Assembly: GCA_022702705.1 (NCBI GenBank)
Contig: CM040428.1
Span: 55,731,198-55,795,197 of the forward strand
DNA length: 64,000 bases
Direction of reading: 5' to 3'
From: Papilionanthe hookeriana x Papilionanthe teres
Taxonomy: Eukaryota > Streptophyta > Magnoliopsida > Asparagales > Orchidaceae
A program made the translations under genes and the position numbers. Below, in pieces: positions 11,205 to 24,200 of the stretch. The notes under the pieces were generated by a model, which was not told the origin of the DNA, made no database searches, and worked only from the letters and a program-made list of their open reading frames with translations. How positions within the stretch are numbered: the first letter of the stretch is position 1; each line of letters begins with the position of its first letter.

Positions 11205-11820
11205 GATTATTTAGTATATGTTTGTACTCCATTTTTACTTGAGTGGAGTACAAACATGTTGTACACCATCATTTGATATATGATATGATATATGGATATT
11301 TCTTTCTTCAATAAAAGATGATTGCACTCTATATTTTCTTTTCAGTACAACCATATTGTACTCAATACTTCCATGTATGATACGGTGATTTGGATATTCT
11401 TTTAAGTACAACATGATTTTACTCTATTTTTATTCAGTACAATCATATTGTATTATATGCTTTAACATAAGATATTACATTTTAGATTTTTTTGCTTCAA
11501 TGCAAAAAAAAATTATTTTTTCTGGAGCAACTATATTGTATTCCTTCTTTTGACATATGATAGATATTTTGTATATTTTTTTAGTATAACATAATTGTAA
11601 TTCACTTGCTACTCGAGTACGACTATATTGTAAACTATCTTTTGACATAGGATATGATATTTGTGTACTCTTTTATTCAGTATACTATAATTATACTCCA
11701 ATTTATCTTTAGTACAACTATGTTATATTTCATGTTTTAGTGCTTATTCTGAAGAGTAAAATCATGTTGACACCTGTATATTTGAGTACAACATGATTGT
11801 ACACCAAGTTTTACTCACTA
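11205..11820. repeat. Tandem repeat of about 90-100 bp rich in GTACAA..TTGTAC palindromes
   Basis: The phrase 'ttgacatatgatatgatatt' recurs in varied form near 11271, 11371, 11461, 11548 and 11641. Between these lie imperfect palindromes such as 'agtacaaccatattgtactc' (about 11344), 'agtacaacatgatttta' (11402), 'agtacaatcatattgta' (11436), 'gagtacgactatattgta' (11615) and 'gagtacaacatgattgtac' (about 11783). I see about six decayed units. Confidence 0.65.
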
Positions 11821-11989
11821 CATGAAGGTGCAAGTTTTGACGTTAAAACTTACATGTTATGATACAATTCTCATGAATTCTTAACCAATTATAAAAAAAC
11901 TTATTTCCACAATTGTTCATGATAAAAATGAAACATAATTTGTAGTACAATTATGCACATTATATAAATTTTCATATTCAAAAGGATCA

Positions 11990-13429
11990 TGTCAGTTATT
12001 AGACAAACAGAACAAAACGTAAAATTAAAAGATTTTTTTGCTCAAAAGATGATTTTAAGAAATGACTCAATCTACACAGCAATGAAGTTCAAGAAATCAT
12101 GACACTATGATTGGTAATCTTGCAATGATTAAATTTTTCATTGATCTTGTAAGTAATGAAACTATTAAAAAAGTTATAGAAAGACACAATAATTTATTAG
12201 TAAAACTATCTATCAAAATCTCTTGAGATCACATCGGGGCAACATTGAAGATAAAACACGTGCTGCAATCAATGTCATAAGCATAAATTAGAGGTACCGA
12301 TGCATTCAGGTATCTTGTTGAATAAGTAGATACGAGATTTTCAAAAAGAATGCATTAATTATTTCTAGGAGAAAAGAGCAAGAAATGAAAAGAAAGTTAT
12401 TAATGCTCTAAGCAAAAATTTAGGAAAAGACAAGCTGGAAGTAATGGTTGCTTAGAATGTCCAATTTGATGAGTCGGATAGTTTGAATAAATTTTTTGAA
12501 GTGATAACAAAACAGTTGATTATGATTGGTTCAGAGATGTCATAACTTGTATACAAGTTATCAATTTAATAAATATAATTTAGTTTATGTACCTTTTATT
12601 GGAGTTAATCATTATTAATAAAATGTTTTGTTTGAACTAGTCTTTTCAACAAAAGAGACAATTAAGTCATTCACTTGACAATTCAAAACATTCATTCGCA
12701 GTGTAAATGTAATCTATCTAGGGCTATCCAATCATGAGTTTAGGGTTCACTTAAGATGGTCAATTTGAATGTTAAGATAGTGTGGATCAATATAAAGGAT
12801 AAGAGTGAGCAAAAGATTGGCCATCCAATAAGGCCAATCATGAGCAACAGATATTGGTTTGGCCAATGTCATATCAATGTTTACTAAACTTCAAGAATTC
12901 TCATTGTCAATTACATTACACTAAAAATTAATGAAATAGATAATAAGAAAATTTGATGCTTTTAACACAATTTGTATCCACTGGTATTATCTTAGTATAA
13001 GCATGGATAAGACTAACTTTAAGATGAACTAAATCAAGCTTGTTGTAATGATTAGGTGTTTACATAGTTGAGGGTATTTTTGACACCATAAGTTTGTGGT
13101 GTATATGAGGTTATTTTGATGGTAATAAACATAATATTAAAGGTACTTATGTGATTAAGATTGAAGGTTTGCACTAATTTTGATGCAATGTCATATCATT
13201 GGGAGAATGAACAGATATATCAATGGGCGCAAGAATATCAATTGAAGACATGAAATGGTTTAATTCTATAGCTTTTAATTTATTTGATCTCTTAGCTTAA
13301 TCTCATTAGAAAAATCTTTTAAAATGATTTAATAAAATATTTTAGGGATGACCACTAAAGTTAAAGGGCATATGAGGCATAAGATTTCCCAGTGTGATCA
13401 TTTAATCATATTAATATTACATAGAATTG

Positions 13430-13430
<1 letters not shown>
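11990..13430. other. Intergenic stretch without recognised feature
   Basis: AT-rich, with stops in all frames. I recognised no gene or transposon domain. Confidence 0.5.

Positions 13431-13431
<1 letters not shown>

Positions 13432-13511
<80 letters not shown>
13432..13511. repeat. (TA)n microsatellite
   Basis: About 80 bp of uninterrupted TA, immediately followed by the tRNA-like sequence. Confidence 0.95.
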
Positions 13512-13786
<275 letters not shown>

Positions 13787-13805
13787 CCGCCCAACATTTT
13801 TATAT

Positions 13806-13985
13806 CACACACACATCCGCCCAACATTTTTATATCATATAAGAAAAAAGTTATTATTTCACATTTTCAAAAAATGAAAAGCATCTCATCATGTACAAGT
13901 AAAGATGGCGTATATGTAAAAAAATAAATTTAAATATTAGATATGTAAATAAATAAGAGTTGAGTGGCATACATGCATATCTTCA
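13806..13985. mobile_element. Partial MITE family A copy
   Basis: The middle and right arm are recognisable ('agatatgtaaataaataaga', then 'tggcatacatgcatatcttc'). The left arm is replaced by the duplicated microsatellite flank. Confidence 0.55.
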
Positions 13986-14830
13986 TATTACTTTATAATA
14001 TTAGAGAACAAAGTTTTCTACTAAATGTTAATATTGGAGCAATAATATTATTTCACAATTCTAATATTTTGTAGATCTAATACAAAAATAATATTTCATA
14101 CGTCTAATATTATTGTATGTAATAATAAAAAAATTATTTTAATTTATTAAATATTTCATAAAAAAGAACTTTACAAAAGATTTTGTTAAAATACTAATTA
14201 AAAATGGCTTTCTTAAAATAACTATCTTGATGAGAAAATGATAGGACTCATACATAAGATGTGATGCCAACAGGGAGTCGACCCAATCTTTTTCTAGACC
14301 GGTCGGTTCATTTTACTTATTTCACACCTGTCTCCACCTTTCTGCAATCAGTTCGCAACGCATCGATAGCACTAGTTCTGGTCCTCGAAGATAACGACAA
14401 GGATAACGAGATACCCAAACAACTTGAACCACTCTACATGATTTCCAAGACGTCATGACCGACAAACTCCCAAACGGATTACCTCCACTACGAGACATTC
14501 AACATGCCATCGACCTCATACCAGGGTCGGTCCTACCAAATAGATCCGCCTGCCTGCGACCCACAGAGTATGAAGAACTCCAACGTCAGGTGCAGGATCC
14601 TTTTAAGAGGGATTAGTACGCAAAATCACTAATCATGTGTTGTCCCCACCCTCATAGTACCCATGAAAGATGGCTCCTGCTGGATGTGCATTGTTAATCG
14701 TGTCATATTAGCAAAATCACAATAAATTATCCCTTTTCCCACACCACTACTCGATGATCTTTTAGATCAATTATACGACAACAACATCTTCTAAAAAATT
14801 GACCAGCGGAGTGGATATCATCAGATCAGA

Positions 14831-15080
14831 ATGCGACCAGGAGACGAGCGGAAGACCTTCTTCAAGACACGAGATGGACTTTATGAATGGACAGTCATAC
14901 ATTTCGGCTTGCCCAACACGCTAAGCAATTTCATGCACATAATGAATCAAGTCTTTCGAGCCCATACTAGGAGATTCGTGGTGGTCTACTTTAATGATAT
15001 TTTGATTTATAGTAAATCCAAAGAACACCACCTGCAGCACTTGCAGGAGGTATTTGAGGTCTTACGATCCAAACAACTGT
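14831..15080 (+). pseudogene. Ty3/gypsy reverse transcriptase fragment
   Basis: The frame reads 'FFKTRDGLYEWTVIHFGLPN' and 'VVVYFNDILIYSKSKEHHLQ'. The gypsy signature YxDDILIYS is present but with Asn for the first catalytic Asp (YFNDILIYS), and the frame stops shortly after. The enzyme would be inactive. Confidence 0.9.
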
Positions 15081-15339
15081 AACCCCAAAAAGTGTCACTT
15101 CCTCACAAACCAAGTATGTTATTTTACATTGTCTTGCACGGGGATACAAGTGGACCCAACAAAGGTCGAAACAATTGATCTTTCACCGAGCTTCAATAAT
15201 TTTTGGGGCTACCCTCCTTCTCGAAGATTTGTTCGCAACTTCAACACCATCATCACTCCCTCACAGAGCTATTGAAATGAAAAGAGTTCACATGGACGGT
15301 CACAACCCATACCAACTTCAGCATATCGAAGGAAAATGT

Positions 15340-15862
15340 CACTCAGGCACTAGTTCTTGCCCTACCCGATTTCAACCAACCATTCAATGTTGAAAAACTA
15401 AATGAGACTCGACGAAAATACTCCACCTACTACAAAAAAATTTATGATATTGTTAGAGCTCTCGAACACGAGAGACATTGCCTACTCACAACTGAGTTCG
15501 CCATCTTCATAGAGCATGAAACTCTAAAATTTTTAAATAGTCAAAAGAAACTCAAAAGGCATCGAGTTACTTTGGTAGAATTCTTAACTTCCTTCTACTT
15601 TGTACTAAAACAAAAAGCTGGGAATCAGAACAACATCGCGGACACTCTAAGCTGTCGCCACCTATTGATCACATCCTTGCAAGCTAACATGGTGGGCTTT
15701 GAAGTTATAAAAGACTTATATAAGATAGATAAAGACTTCAAGGAAAACTGGGAAATGTGTCGAGAGAAATCTCACGGGCAATTCAACAAAACGGACGACT
15801 ACTTGTTCATCCACAATAAATTATGCATTCCCCGATGCTCATTATGCGAAGTTATCATCTAG
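15340..15862 (+). pseudogene. Ty3/gypsy RNase H to integrase N-terminus fragment
   Basis: 'ALVLALPDFNQPFNVE' starts RNase H, and the catalytic region after it is deleted or shifted. 'LLTTEFAIFIEHETLKFLNS' and 'KQKAGNQNNIADTLSCR' follow; the latter corresponds to YKxGxxNxxADALSRR. A frame then runs into the integrase linker and ends at 15862. Confidence 0.8.
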
Positions 15863-16520
15863 GAGAACCACAGTAGCAGCTTAGCCGATCATTTTGGCAG
15901 AGATAAAACCCTTGCACTCGTGAGAGAACTTTTTTTTTCCCGGACTAACACGGCATTTGGAGCGACACGTCTGACAATGTAAGATTTATCATATCACCAA
16001 AACACACGACCAAAATACGAGATTGTACACATCTTTACAGGCCCCTAAAGCATCTTGGGTCAATGTTAGCATGGACTTTATCATAGAGCTACCATGCACA
16101 CAAAGGAATAAGGACTCTTATCATATTCATACTTGACCGTTTCTCAAAGACGGCGCATTCTACGTCTACAACCGAACATAAGATGCTTCTCATATTGCCA
16201 ATCTATACTTTCGTGAGATCGTTTAGTTTCACGATATTCCTAAGACCATTACTTCCGACCGGGACGTAAAATTCTTGAGTCATTTTGACGGACCCTCTGG
16301 AGCAAATCAGGCACTACAATCCAATTTAATTTTGCAACATAACCATATACGTATGGGCAAACTGAAGTCGTTAATAGGAGCCTTAAAAATCATCTTCAAT
16401 GCTTCTTTGGAAAAAAACATCAAACAATGGGACTTCATTTTCACTCAAGCCAAATTTTCCTACAATAGAACCACAAGCCAGGCCACAATACACGCCATTC
16501 GAAATTGTGTACGGCAGTAA
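15863..16520 (+). pseudogene. Ty3/gypsy integrase relic
   Basis: Interrupted phrases such as 'LDRFSKTAHSTS', 'LPTGT' for the SDRGxxF motif, and 'QARPQYTPFEIVYGSNPITP' (the TGxSPFEIVYGxxP region) mark the integrase core. Many stops are present. Confidence 0.7.
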
Positions 16521-17204
16521 CCCAATCACTCCCTAAGTTGGATCTGCTTCTACCCCTAACAGATATTAGCGAGGATGCTACAGAAAGTGCCTACCAAATT
16601 CAACAACACGACAAGGAAGTTGGAAAAATAAATTCTAAACAAAACCATAGATATCTAGTACACTCTAACAAATACAGAAACCTTTAAAGAAATAGACCTC
16701 ACGTGGATCCTCCTTAAGGAGAGATTTCCCATGGGAGCACACAGGAAACTCAAATCCCAAGCCGACGAACCTTTCCACATACTTAAGAAGCTCAATGAGA
16801 ATACTTACAAAATTGACTACCAGGCAACTCCAAAATTTCAATTACATTCAATGTCGCAGATCTCACCCCATACTACAAGGAACCTGAAGCTTCAATAACT
16901 CACGTTGAAGCTCCAACAACCCTGGGAGAGATGTGGGCTGTACTGTCGACAACACATTGGACTGGACAACAGTGAGCCGGTCCAACCTTTTCCTGAATCG
17001 GTCGGTCCATTTAACTATTTTCACACCCATTTCCTCATCATGATCTCACAACGTTCGCTCCCCGTTCCCCCCCATGTTTATCGATAAAACACATTTAATT
17101 TTAGAAAAAATTAATCTTTATGATGTGTTTAAAATAAGATGTATATCATATAAGTATGTTTGAAATAATTTAACATAGAAGTTTGGTATTAAAAAATAAT
17201 AATT

Positions 17205-17466
17205 TTACATACATGCCACAAAATTCTTATAAATTGACATATCAAATACTGAAATAACATCTATAACACTTGGTATTTATAAAACTATGGATGAAAATGT
17301 GCATTTCACTTACAAAAGTTAGAAATAGTGAAATTTTTGATGTGCTATTACATACAAACGGGTATGCATGTAAATATGGATTTGGGTATGAGTGTAAATA
17401 TGGATGTTTTGGTGTTAGATATGTAAATATATAAGAATTGTGTGGTATGCATGCAACTGCCCCAGA
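17205..17466. mobile_element. MITE family A copy
   Basis: Left arm 'tttacatacatgccacaaaa' and right arm 'tatgcatgcaactgcccc', about 260 bp. The copy contains a local duplication of 'gggtatg..tgtaaatatgga'. Confidence 0.8.
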
Positions 17467-17771
17467 AAAGCATACAAGGCAATATTTACCTCTGTTGAGA
17501 TTTTCCATGTGCACTACATCCTTGGTGCCTGAAAACAAAAGAAAAAATCAACAGACTGAGCCAGTGATGAAAGCTGTAAGTCTGTTACCACATGTAAGAA
17601 GCCATTGGTAATCCTCATTCTGCTACAAACTTTGCTTTTCTGAAATCGAATGAATCCGTTCTCATCATTTTGTTATATCTTGGCATCTGCAACAATTGTA
17701 TTTTATGCACTTGATGAGCAGCTTACAAGCTGTTCTAACATTTTTTTTCGAGGTCAAGTGCCGAAACCCAA

Positions 17772-18233
17772 CATTTTATGATTTTTCACTTTATTTTCAA
17801 TCAATGTACCGAGTGTTCGAGCGCCAGAGCCAAAAGATTCATGTTATTTGTGTTTTATTGAATGTTCCATTTTGAAGCATGGAGTCCTATAACTGAAAGA
17901 TTGCACTTAATTACAACAAAATATGAAAAATAATGCAGTACCGTGTCAAAATAATCCCTGAATATTTACATGAGATTGTATTAATCCCGGAGTCTACGAA
18001 AGAGTTAAATTAGATTCTAGATATGGGCTAAAATAAACCACAAACAGAACTATTTTAGCCTCCATTAACTACAAAGAGTCGAGCGAACATTTCGACACTT
18101 TTCACAAAAACTATGTTTCTACATTAGCAAATGAGAAAATGAAACCTGATTAATATTTTATAAGATATTCGCAACGCATGAAGATGGTGCAGCGCATCAG
18201 CCAAGTGCGACATTCTTGGAACAAATGTAAACA

Positions 18234-18297
<64 letters not shown>

Positions 18298-18776
18298 TTT
18301 TCACTTTATTTCCAGTCAATGTAGTGAAGCTTCGTACTACTTGTGTTTTATTGAATGTTCCATTTTGAAGCATTGAGTCCTATAACTGAGAGATTGAACT
18401 TGATTACAATAAAATATGAAAAAAATGGAGTCACGTGTCAAAATATTCCCATGACTATTTACATGCGACTGTTTTAATCCCGGAGTCTATAAAAGTGTTA
18501 AATCAGACTCCCGACCCTTTTAATATGGGCTAAATAAACGACAGAAAGAACTATTTTAGCCTCCATTGAAGAGTAGGAAGACTAAATTGGCACTTTTAAA
18601 GACTATGAGATTAAAATTGCTAACTACAAAGAGTAGGGCGAACATTCAACACTTTTCACAAAAGCTATGTTTCTATATTAGCAAATGAGAAATGAAACCT
18701 ACCTAAAATTTGTATAAGATATTCGCAACACATGAAGATGGTGCAGCCCATCAGCCATTAGATTGGTGCAACATTC
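17772..18776. repeat. Tandem duplication of about 0.5 kb around a TA microsatellite
   Basis: 17772-18237 and 18297-18776 share long phrases ('ttgaatgttccattttgaag', 'atcccggagtctat', 'aagatggtgcagc', 'tcagcca'), separated by (TA)n at 18240-18295. The second copy has about 110 bp extra in the middle. The copies differ by scattered substitutions, so the duplication is old. Confidence 0.75.
18240..18295. repeat. (TA)n microsatellite
   Basis: About 56 bp of TA between the two duplicated segments. Confidence 0.95.
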
Positions 18777-18779
18777 CTG

Positions 18780-19670
18780 CAACAAATGAAAACAAAAACA
18801 AAAGATGATAGTAGAAAACTGCAAATCCAAATCATAAAATGATTGGCAACTATTCAAGTCTATGCCTCAAAAAGAAAAAACTTCTGTAAATGAAGTAAAA
18901 TTATATTGGGGTAAAAGAACATTGTAACTCAAGCCAAATGGCAGCGAGAAAAATCTAACGAGAATTGGTAAGATTGCAAATTGAATATTTATACAAGTAA
19001 ATAGAGCTAGATTAAATCTCGCGATAGATTTCTCAAGGATGAGTATCAGATGTTATTTAGCAAACATAAAATAATTTTTACAGTAAAACCATTAAAATGT
19101 GAGAATAAGGTAAATTCATAAACATTACCAAACACTAACATTATTTAATCTAAGTTATATATGAAAAAGGTACCAATAAGACTTAGTAAATATAAAAAAG
19201 AGACATAAGTTGAAATACTAGCTAATTACAGCCTAGAGATCTCTACATCAACACAACCAAATGAAATTCAATGAAGGAAAGTTTCTCACCAAATAATGTT
19301 TTATATGAAAGAATATACAGCATTTATGACATATTGTAAAGTAATTTCTCAAACTTAGTAAAATAAATAAACTTTTTGCATGAATTTAGAATTATGCTCC
19401 AGCAGACTGTAATAGTGATATGAATTAAAAGGTTCAGCGAACTGAGTTCATACATATAGTAATACACCTCATACATACCTACAAATTGAGAAGTTCCGCC
19501 AACTCCAATTTCTGTAGTTCTACTATTTTTGACCTTGTTCCAGTCTACTCATCATTAGAGTCGCCTTGAAGTAAACAACAGTAGTATTGTATAACAGCTT
19601 TCAGAAGAAAATGCAATAAGAATAAAAATAAAAAAGAAAAAAAGGAGGAAAGACTATTAAAAAAAAAAAA
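18780..19670. other. Intergenic stretch without recognised feature
   Basis: AT-rich with a poly-A run near 19656-19673. I identified no coding or transposon sequence. Confidence 0.5.
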
Positions 19671-20639
19671 AAAAAGATTTACATACATAGCGCTCAATTC
19701 TTATGTATTTTTTAAATGTGATATGATAGATTTAAGTGTTAAGAATATCAAAGATTTGAGTGTTATGAATATGAATATGAAAGTTATAAATATCTTTAAT
19801 ATCATAAGATTTGAGTGTTATGAATATCAATTCCAAAAGTAAATATCAATCACATAATATTCACAGCACTATCACTATCTTTTTAGAAGTTAACTGCACA
19901 TTTTCATGGATAGATTTAAGACACCGGCTTTATAACAGTAAATATCAAAGATTTGAGTGTCATCAATATAAATATGAAAGTTATGAGTATCTTTAATATC
20001 ATAAGATTTCAGTGTTATCAATATCAATTCCATAAGTAAATATCAATCACATAATATTCACGACACTATCACTAGGGCTGTGCAATATTTGGTTAAATCC
20101 AAAAACAGAACCGAACCGAATCGTTGTATTGATTTGGTTCGGTATTTAAATTAAAAATACGGATTACAGTTTTAATTTAGTATCATTTGGTTTACAGGTT
20201 ATGGTTTGGGTTTTAAAAAATATGACCGAAACAACCGAAATTGATTATAAATAGGCGGAACCGCGGAAGTAGTGAACTCACTGATTAGAGATTTTTTACT
20301 TAGGTTTACATTCCCTGCCTTGTGCAGACTGCGCCTCTCTCCATCCCTCTATTGGTCATCACTCTTTTAGCGCCTGAAGCTTTCATTCGTCTATCGCTAG
20401 CTCTCCTCGTCCCTGAACCCCCTCCTACCTCGATTAGCAGGCATTTCCTCTTTGGTGTAAGGGTGAAAGTTCAACAAGGTAAGGCCTCAGCAGAGATGTC
20501 ATCAAAGGTGGAAATGGGGAAGTGGGAGAGGCCTGAAGAGTCTTGGTCCTCTTGTACATATTGGTTCCCATGAATCTCACCTATACGTGTTTTCAAACTT
20601 CTTTCTTCTTTCAGAACACTGTCCCTAAAATGTAAGTTT

Positions 20640-21774
20640 GGTGCCTTAATGGGTATATAGAAGATGGAGACCGGTGGAGGTCTTTAAGGCATGGAGATTT
20701 GATTAAGATATTATTGGAAAAGCTTTAGCAGTCATGCTAATCATAGATGAATTGCCCTTCAAACATGTTGAAGGATATGAATTCAAATACTTTACGTTAA
20801 AAAGTTGTCCAATGTTTCAAATTCCATCTCGATGGACACAAACTCATGACTGTTTCAGCTCTAATTAGATGAGAGGGAAACTTTGAAACAATTTTTTAAG
20901 AAATCATGTAAAAGAGTTTGTTTAACAACTGGCATTTAGACTTCCATTCAAAGCATCAACTATATGTGTCTTAATAGGCATTATTTTGATGAAGGTTGGA
21001 AATTAAGCAAAAGAATACTTAACTTTTGCCCAATATATAGTCATATAGGAGAACTTGTTGGGTAAGAAGTTGAAAAATGCTTAGTTGTTTGGGGAATTGA
21101 TGCAGTTTTTACAGTTACAGTTGATAATTCAAGCTCCAAACAATGGCATCATCACTCATTTGCAAAAAAAAAAAAAAAATGTAAAAGAGGTGGGAGTATC
21201 CTTGACAGTAAGTTGTTACACATGAGATGCATTGCTCATATCATAAATTTAATTGTTCATGATGGGATTAAGGGGGCGGGTTATTATGTACATCGTATAA
21301 GAGTCGTTAGGTTTATAAGGCAATCTCCTATCCTTCTTCAAAAGTATGAAGAAGGTATTGAAATAGAAAAAATTAAAAGTAAAAGCTTATTATGCTTGGA
21401 TGTGCCTACAAGATAGAATTCAACATATTTGATGTTTAATTCAACACTGAAATTCGAGAGCATTTGAGTGCTATGAAGTGATTGACTCTCAATTTAAAGT
21501 TGAACTTGAGAAGAATGAGAAAGGGAATCATGGACTAAACGTGGTTTCACTTGATATTGATCGGGAGAACACAATAAGTCTAATATTTTTCTTAGAGAAT
21601 TTCTATGAGCTAACTTTAAATATATCCAGCTCATTGTATGTCACATCAAACATATTTTTTCATGAAATTGTCGAAGTTTTGTGCATGCTTCAGAAATAGA
21701 AAGTGGATAAAGGCCTTGAAATTAAAAGCATGGCTAAGAAAATGAAACAAAAAATTGATAGATGTTGGGGATCT

Positions 21775-21839
<65 letters not shown>

Positions 21840-22420
21840 CAGTTCTTCTAGATCCTCAGTTTAAGTTAAGATACATTGAATTTGTCATGGGAATGTATGA
21901 AGGTCCTGTGAGGGTTGCTTTAGCACAATTAATAAAATCATGTTGTTATGATAGGTTTATGACTATAAAATGAAGGCAGTTCGTCAAAGTAGAGATGAGA
22001 AAAACAATGGGATAAAGCAAAGTCTAGCAGTTGAACATAGTGATTTAAAACATGGGGAAAGAAAATATAAGATAATTGAAAGTTTTAGATGATATAATTG
22101 TGGGAAGGATAGCAAAACAGATTTAGAAAAAATATTTAACTACAGATTCTAAGACTATGAAAGAAGATTTTGATATTTTGGCATGGTGGAAGGTTAATGC
22201 ACCACAATTTCCAATTCACTCTCAGATGGTAGAGATATCCTAACACTTCAAATATCTACAGTAGCATCTGAGTCTAAATTTAGCATAAGGATCGTGTTCT
22301 TGATGCTTTTAGGAGTTCATTGTCTCCAAAAATTGTGCAAGCTCTAGTTTGAACTCAAGATTGGATGAGAGCAAAATGGACAAGTGAGTCTGTCAATGTT
22401 GAGGAGAATATTCATGATTT
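20640..22420 (+). pseudogene. hAT transposase (RICESLEEPER/ZBED type), inactive
   Basis: Phrases in order: 'MLIIDELPFKHVEGYEFKYF' and 'PSRWTQTHDCF' (about 20735-20860); 'MRCIAHIINLIVHDGIK' (21219), the RCAHILNLIV motif; 'LLDPQFKLRYIEF' (about 21848); and 'DILAWWKVNAPQFPIHSQM' (22173), the start of the hAT dimerisation domain, followed by 'SSLNSRL'. These match plant hAT transposases. At least five stops or frame changes and a TA microsatellite interrupt it. The BED zinc finger at the N-terminus is not recognisable. Confidence 0.88.
21777..21837. repeat. (TA)n microsatellite inside the transposase
   Basis: About 60 bp of TA lies exactly between the 'KIDRCWGSI' and 'AVLLDPQFKLRY' parts of the hAT transposase, where the family normally has only a few residues. 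Confidence 0.95.
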
Positions 22421-22499
22421 GGATAAATTTGATATATTTAACATGTTAGTTAAGGTTTTTTATTTAGAAATTAATACTAAATCCACTTCTTTATTATCT

Positions 22500-24200
22500 A
22501 TTATAGATTTATCAAAGGTTATAACAGATTCAACACTTTGGTAAAGTATTGATTGTTTTAGGGTCTCTGTTTGGGAGGCTGGAAGCTTTGATTTGTGCTT
22601 TTATTTTAATCAGAAATAGTATATTTTGTGGCTGGAATGTTTTGTTGGAATGTTTTATTCTTTGTTCTTTGGTGTTTTCTTTACCTTGTATTTCAGAGAC
22701 TAATCCATTTGATTCATTGCTGTTTTTATTGTAAGGGTTCATTTTATTTGTAAGGCTGATGCATACAGTTTTGCAAGTCTGATGCATACTAACTTATATT
22801 TATTCGGTTCATTGTATTTTTAACTTGTATGACTGATGCAGACAATTTTGATTGCATTGGTTGTTTATGAATGAATGGGTAAATGCTGAAAGTTTTGTCA
22901 GCAATGAATAATATGTCCTTGGGTAAATGCTCTTGGAACAATCTCCATTGAACTAAGCATGCGTATAGGCCTTCCATCAATGCTTAAGATTACGATATAC
23001 ATGTGCATATGCCTTGCATACACAAACATGCTGCTGTGATGAAAGGGACCTAACCTATAATAATGGTGTATGTCATTGTTTTTTTATGACAAAAATTATA
23101 AAGCTTTATGGTTAGTGTTTGCGTCAACAAAGAGCATTAGTCTTGGCAACAAGAACCTTATTAACAATCATATGATATACATGTAAATATGGAATCGGTC
23201 ATGATATGATATACATGCAAATATGGAATTGATTGATGCTTGATTTGGTAAATTTTTAGTTGAGATATCAAGCTTATAGATATGCAAGCATAGAAGTGGT
23301 TATGATATGATACACATGCAAATATGGAATTTATGTAAATGCATAAGCAATATGTGGTATGTATGTAAATGTCCCTAAAAATAAGGCCAAATCATAATGC
23401 TCTTGCCTCCTGGCAGTTTCAATGCTAGCTAAACCAAAAGCAAAAGGACTACATTTAACAGGCAAACATTGAAATATGGTAGATCCAATGCAGCTCATAG
23501 TATGAGACACTTGATTTTTACTTGTTTAACAGGCAAACATTGATATATGATAGATCCAAAAAGACTACATTTTTGGAGCAGGTTTTTTGGGCTAGCTATG
23601 ATGATGACCATCATCCCATGTAACTCAACAATTCATCTAGTTTCTTTTCTGCTTCCTAGCCTTGTTTGCTTCATCTGGTTTCCTTGATATGCTCTTTAAC
23701 TTCCACAACTCTTATCTCATTATGTTATTTGATAAGTTCAGATATTTGGATCATTGGATGAAGAACATATACTCTCTGTCTTATGGTCTTTTGAGCAATC
23801 TTTACTAGCATTGGTTTCTACTTTCTACTCAGCTCTTTGTGCCTTTCAAGTTTTAGTTGGTCTCTTGTCAGATACAATGAAACTCTTGATGTTTTGTTCT
23901 CGGAATTTGGTTGGTCATGCTTATTTCTTAGAAACAAGGATGTTGCAACTTGATTCTGGGAAAAGTTCTTCTGATGCTTTGATGTCTATGGATGGAGGTT
24001 CAATTTATAGTTTGATGGGCCGAGCTTTTATATGATTATATCATTAAATTTTAATACCCTGCTTTACTAACATAAGTGTCTACTAATGATAATAAAAGCA
24101 CTTAAGCATGTAAACATTCTAGGTTTTAACTATACCATTTACTTTAGTTTTTTTGGTATATTTTCCTCCATCAATCTTTTGATATGACTATCTGCTTTTG
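22500..24200. other. Non-transposase interior of the hAT element
   Basis: No transposase motif here. The stretch includes three copies of a 'gatatgatatacatgcaaat' phrase (about 23171, 23202 and 23304) and a MITE A right arm ending near 23375. A 93-codon plus-strand frame at 23754-24035 matches nothing I know. Confidence 0.5.

Larger units (their letters stand above)
14279..17060 (+). mobile_element. Ty3/gypsy retrotransposon remnant
   Basis: A plus-strand gypsy pol relic with several stops and frame changes. The order is a protease/RT junction ('VVTDKLPNGLPPLRDIQHAI', '...CLRPTEYEEL', about 14455-14580), RT, RNase H, integrase, and 'FNVADLTPYY' near 16850, typical of the end of gypsy integrase. 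Related segments at about 14279-14345 and 16977-17045 share 'ggtcggt.catttt.act' and 'tttcacaccc' phrases and may be LTR fragments. Gag is absent. Confidence 0.8.

Noticed and set aside
11205..11820. CRISPR array
   Set aside because: Repeats are degenerate, spacing is irregular and the context is a plant nuclear genome; it is a decayed tandem repeat.
23754..24035. 93-codon plus-strand frame inside the hAT element
   Set aside because: No recognisable domain and no splice context; it could be captured sequence but nothing supports it.
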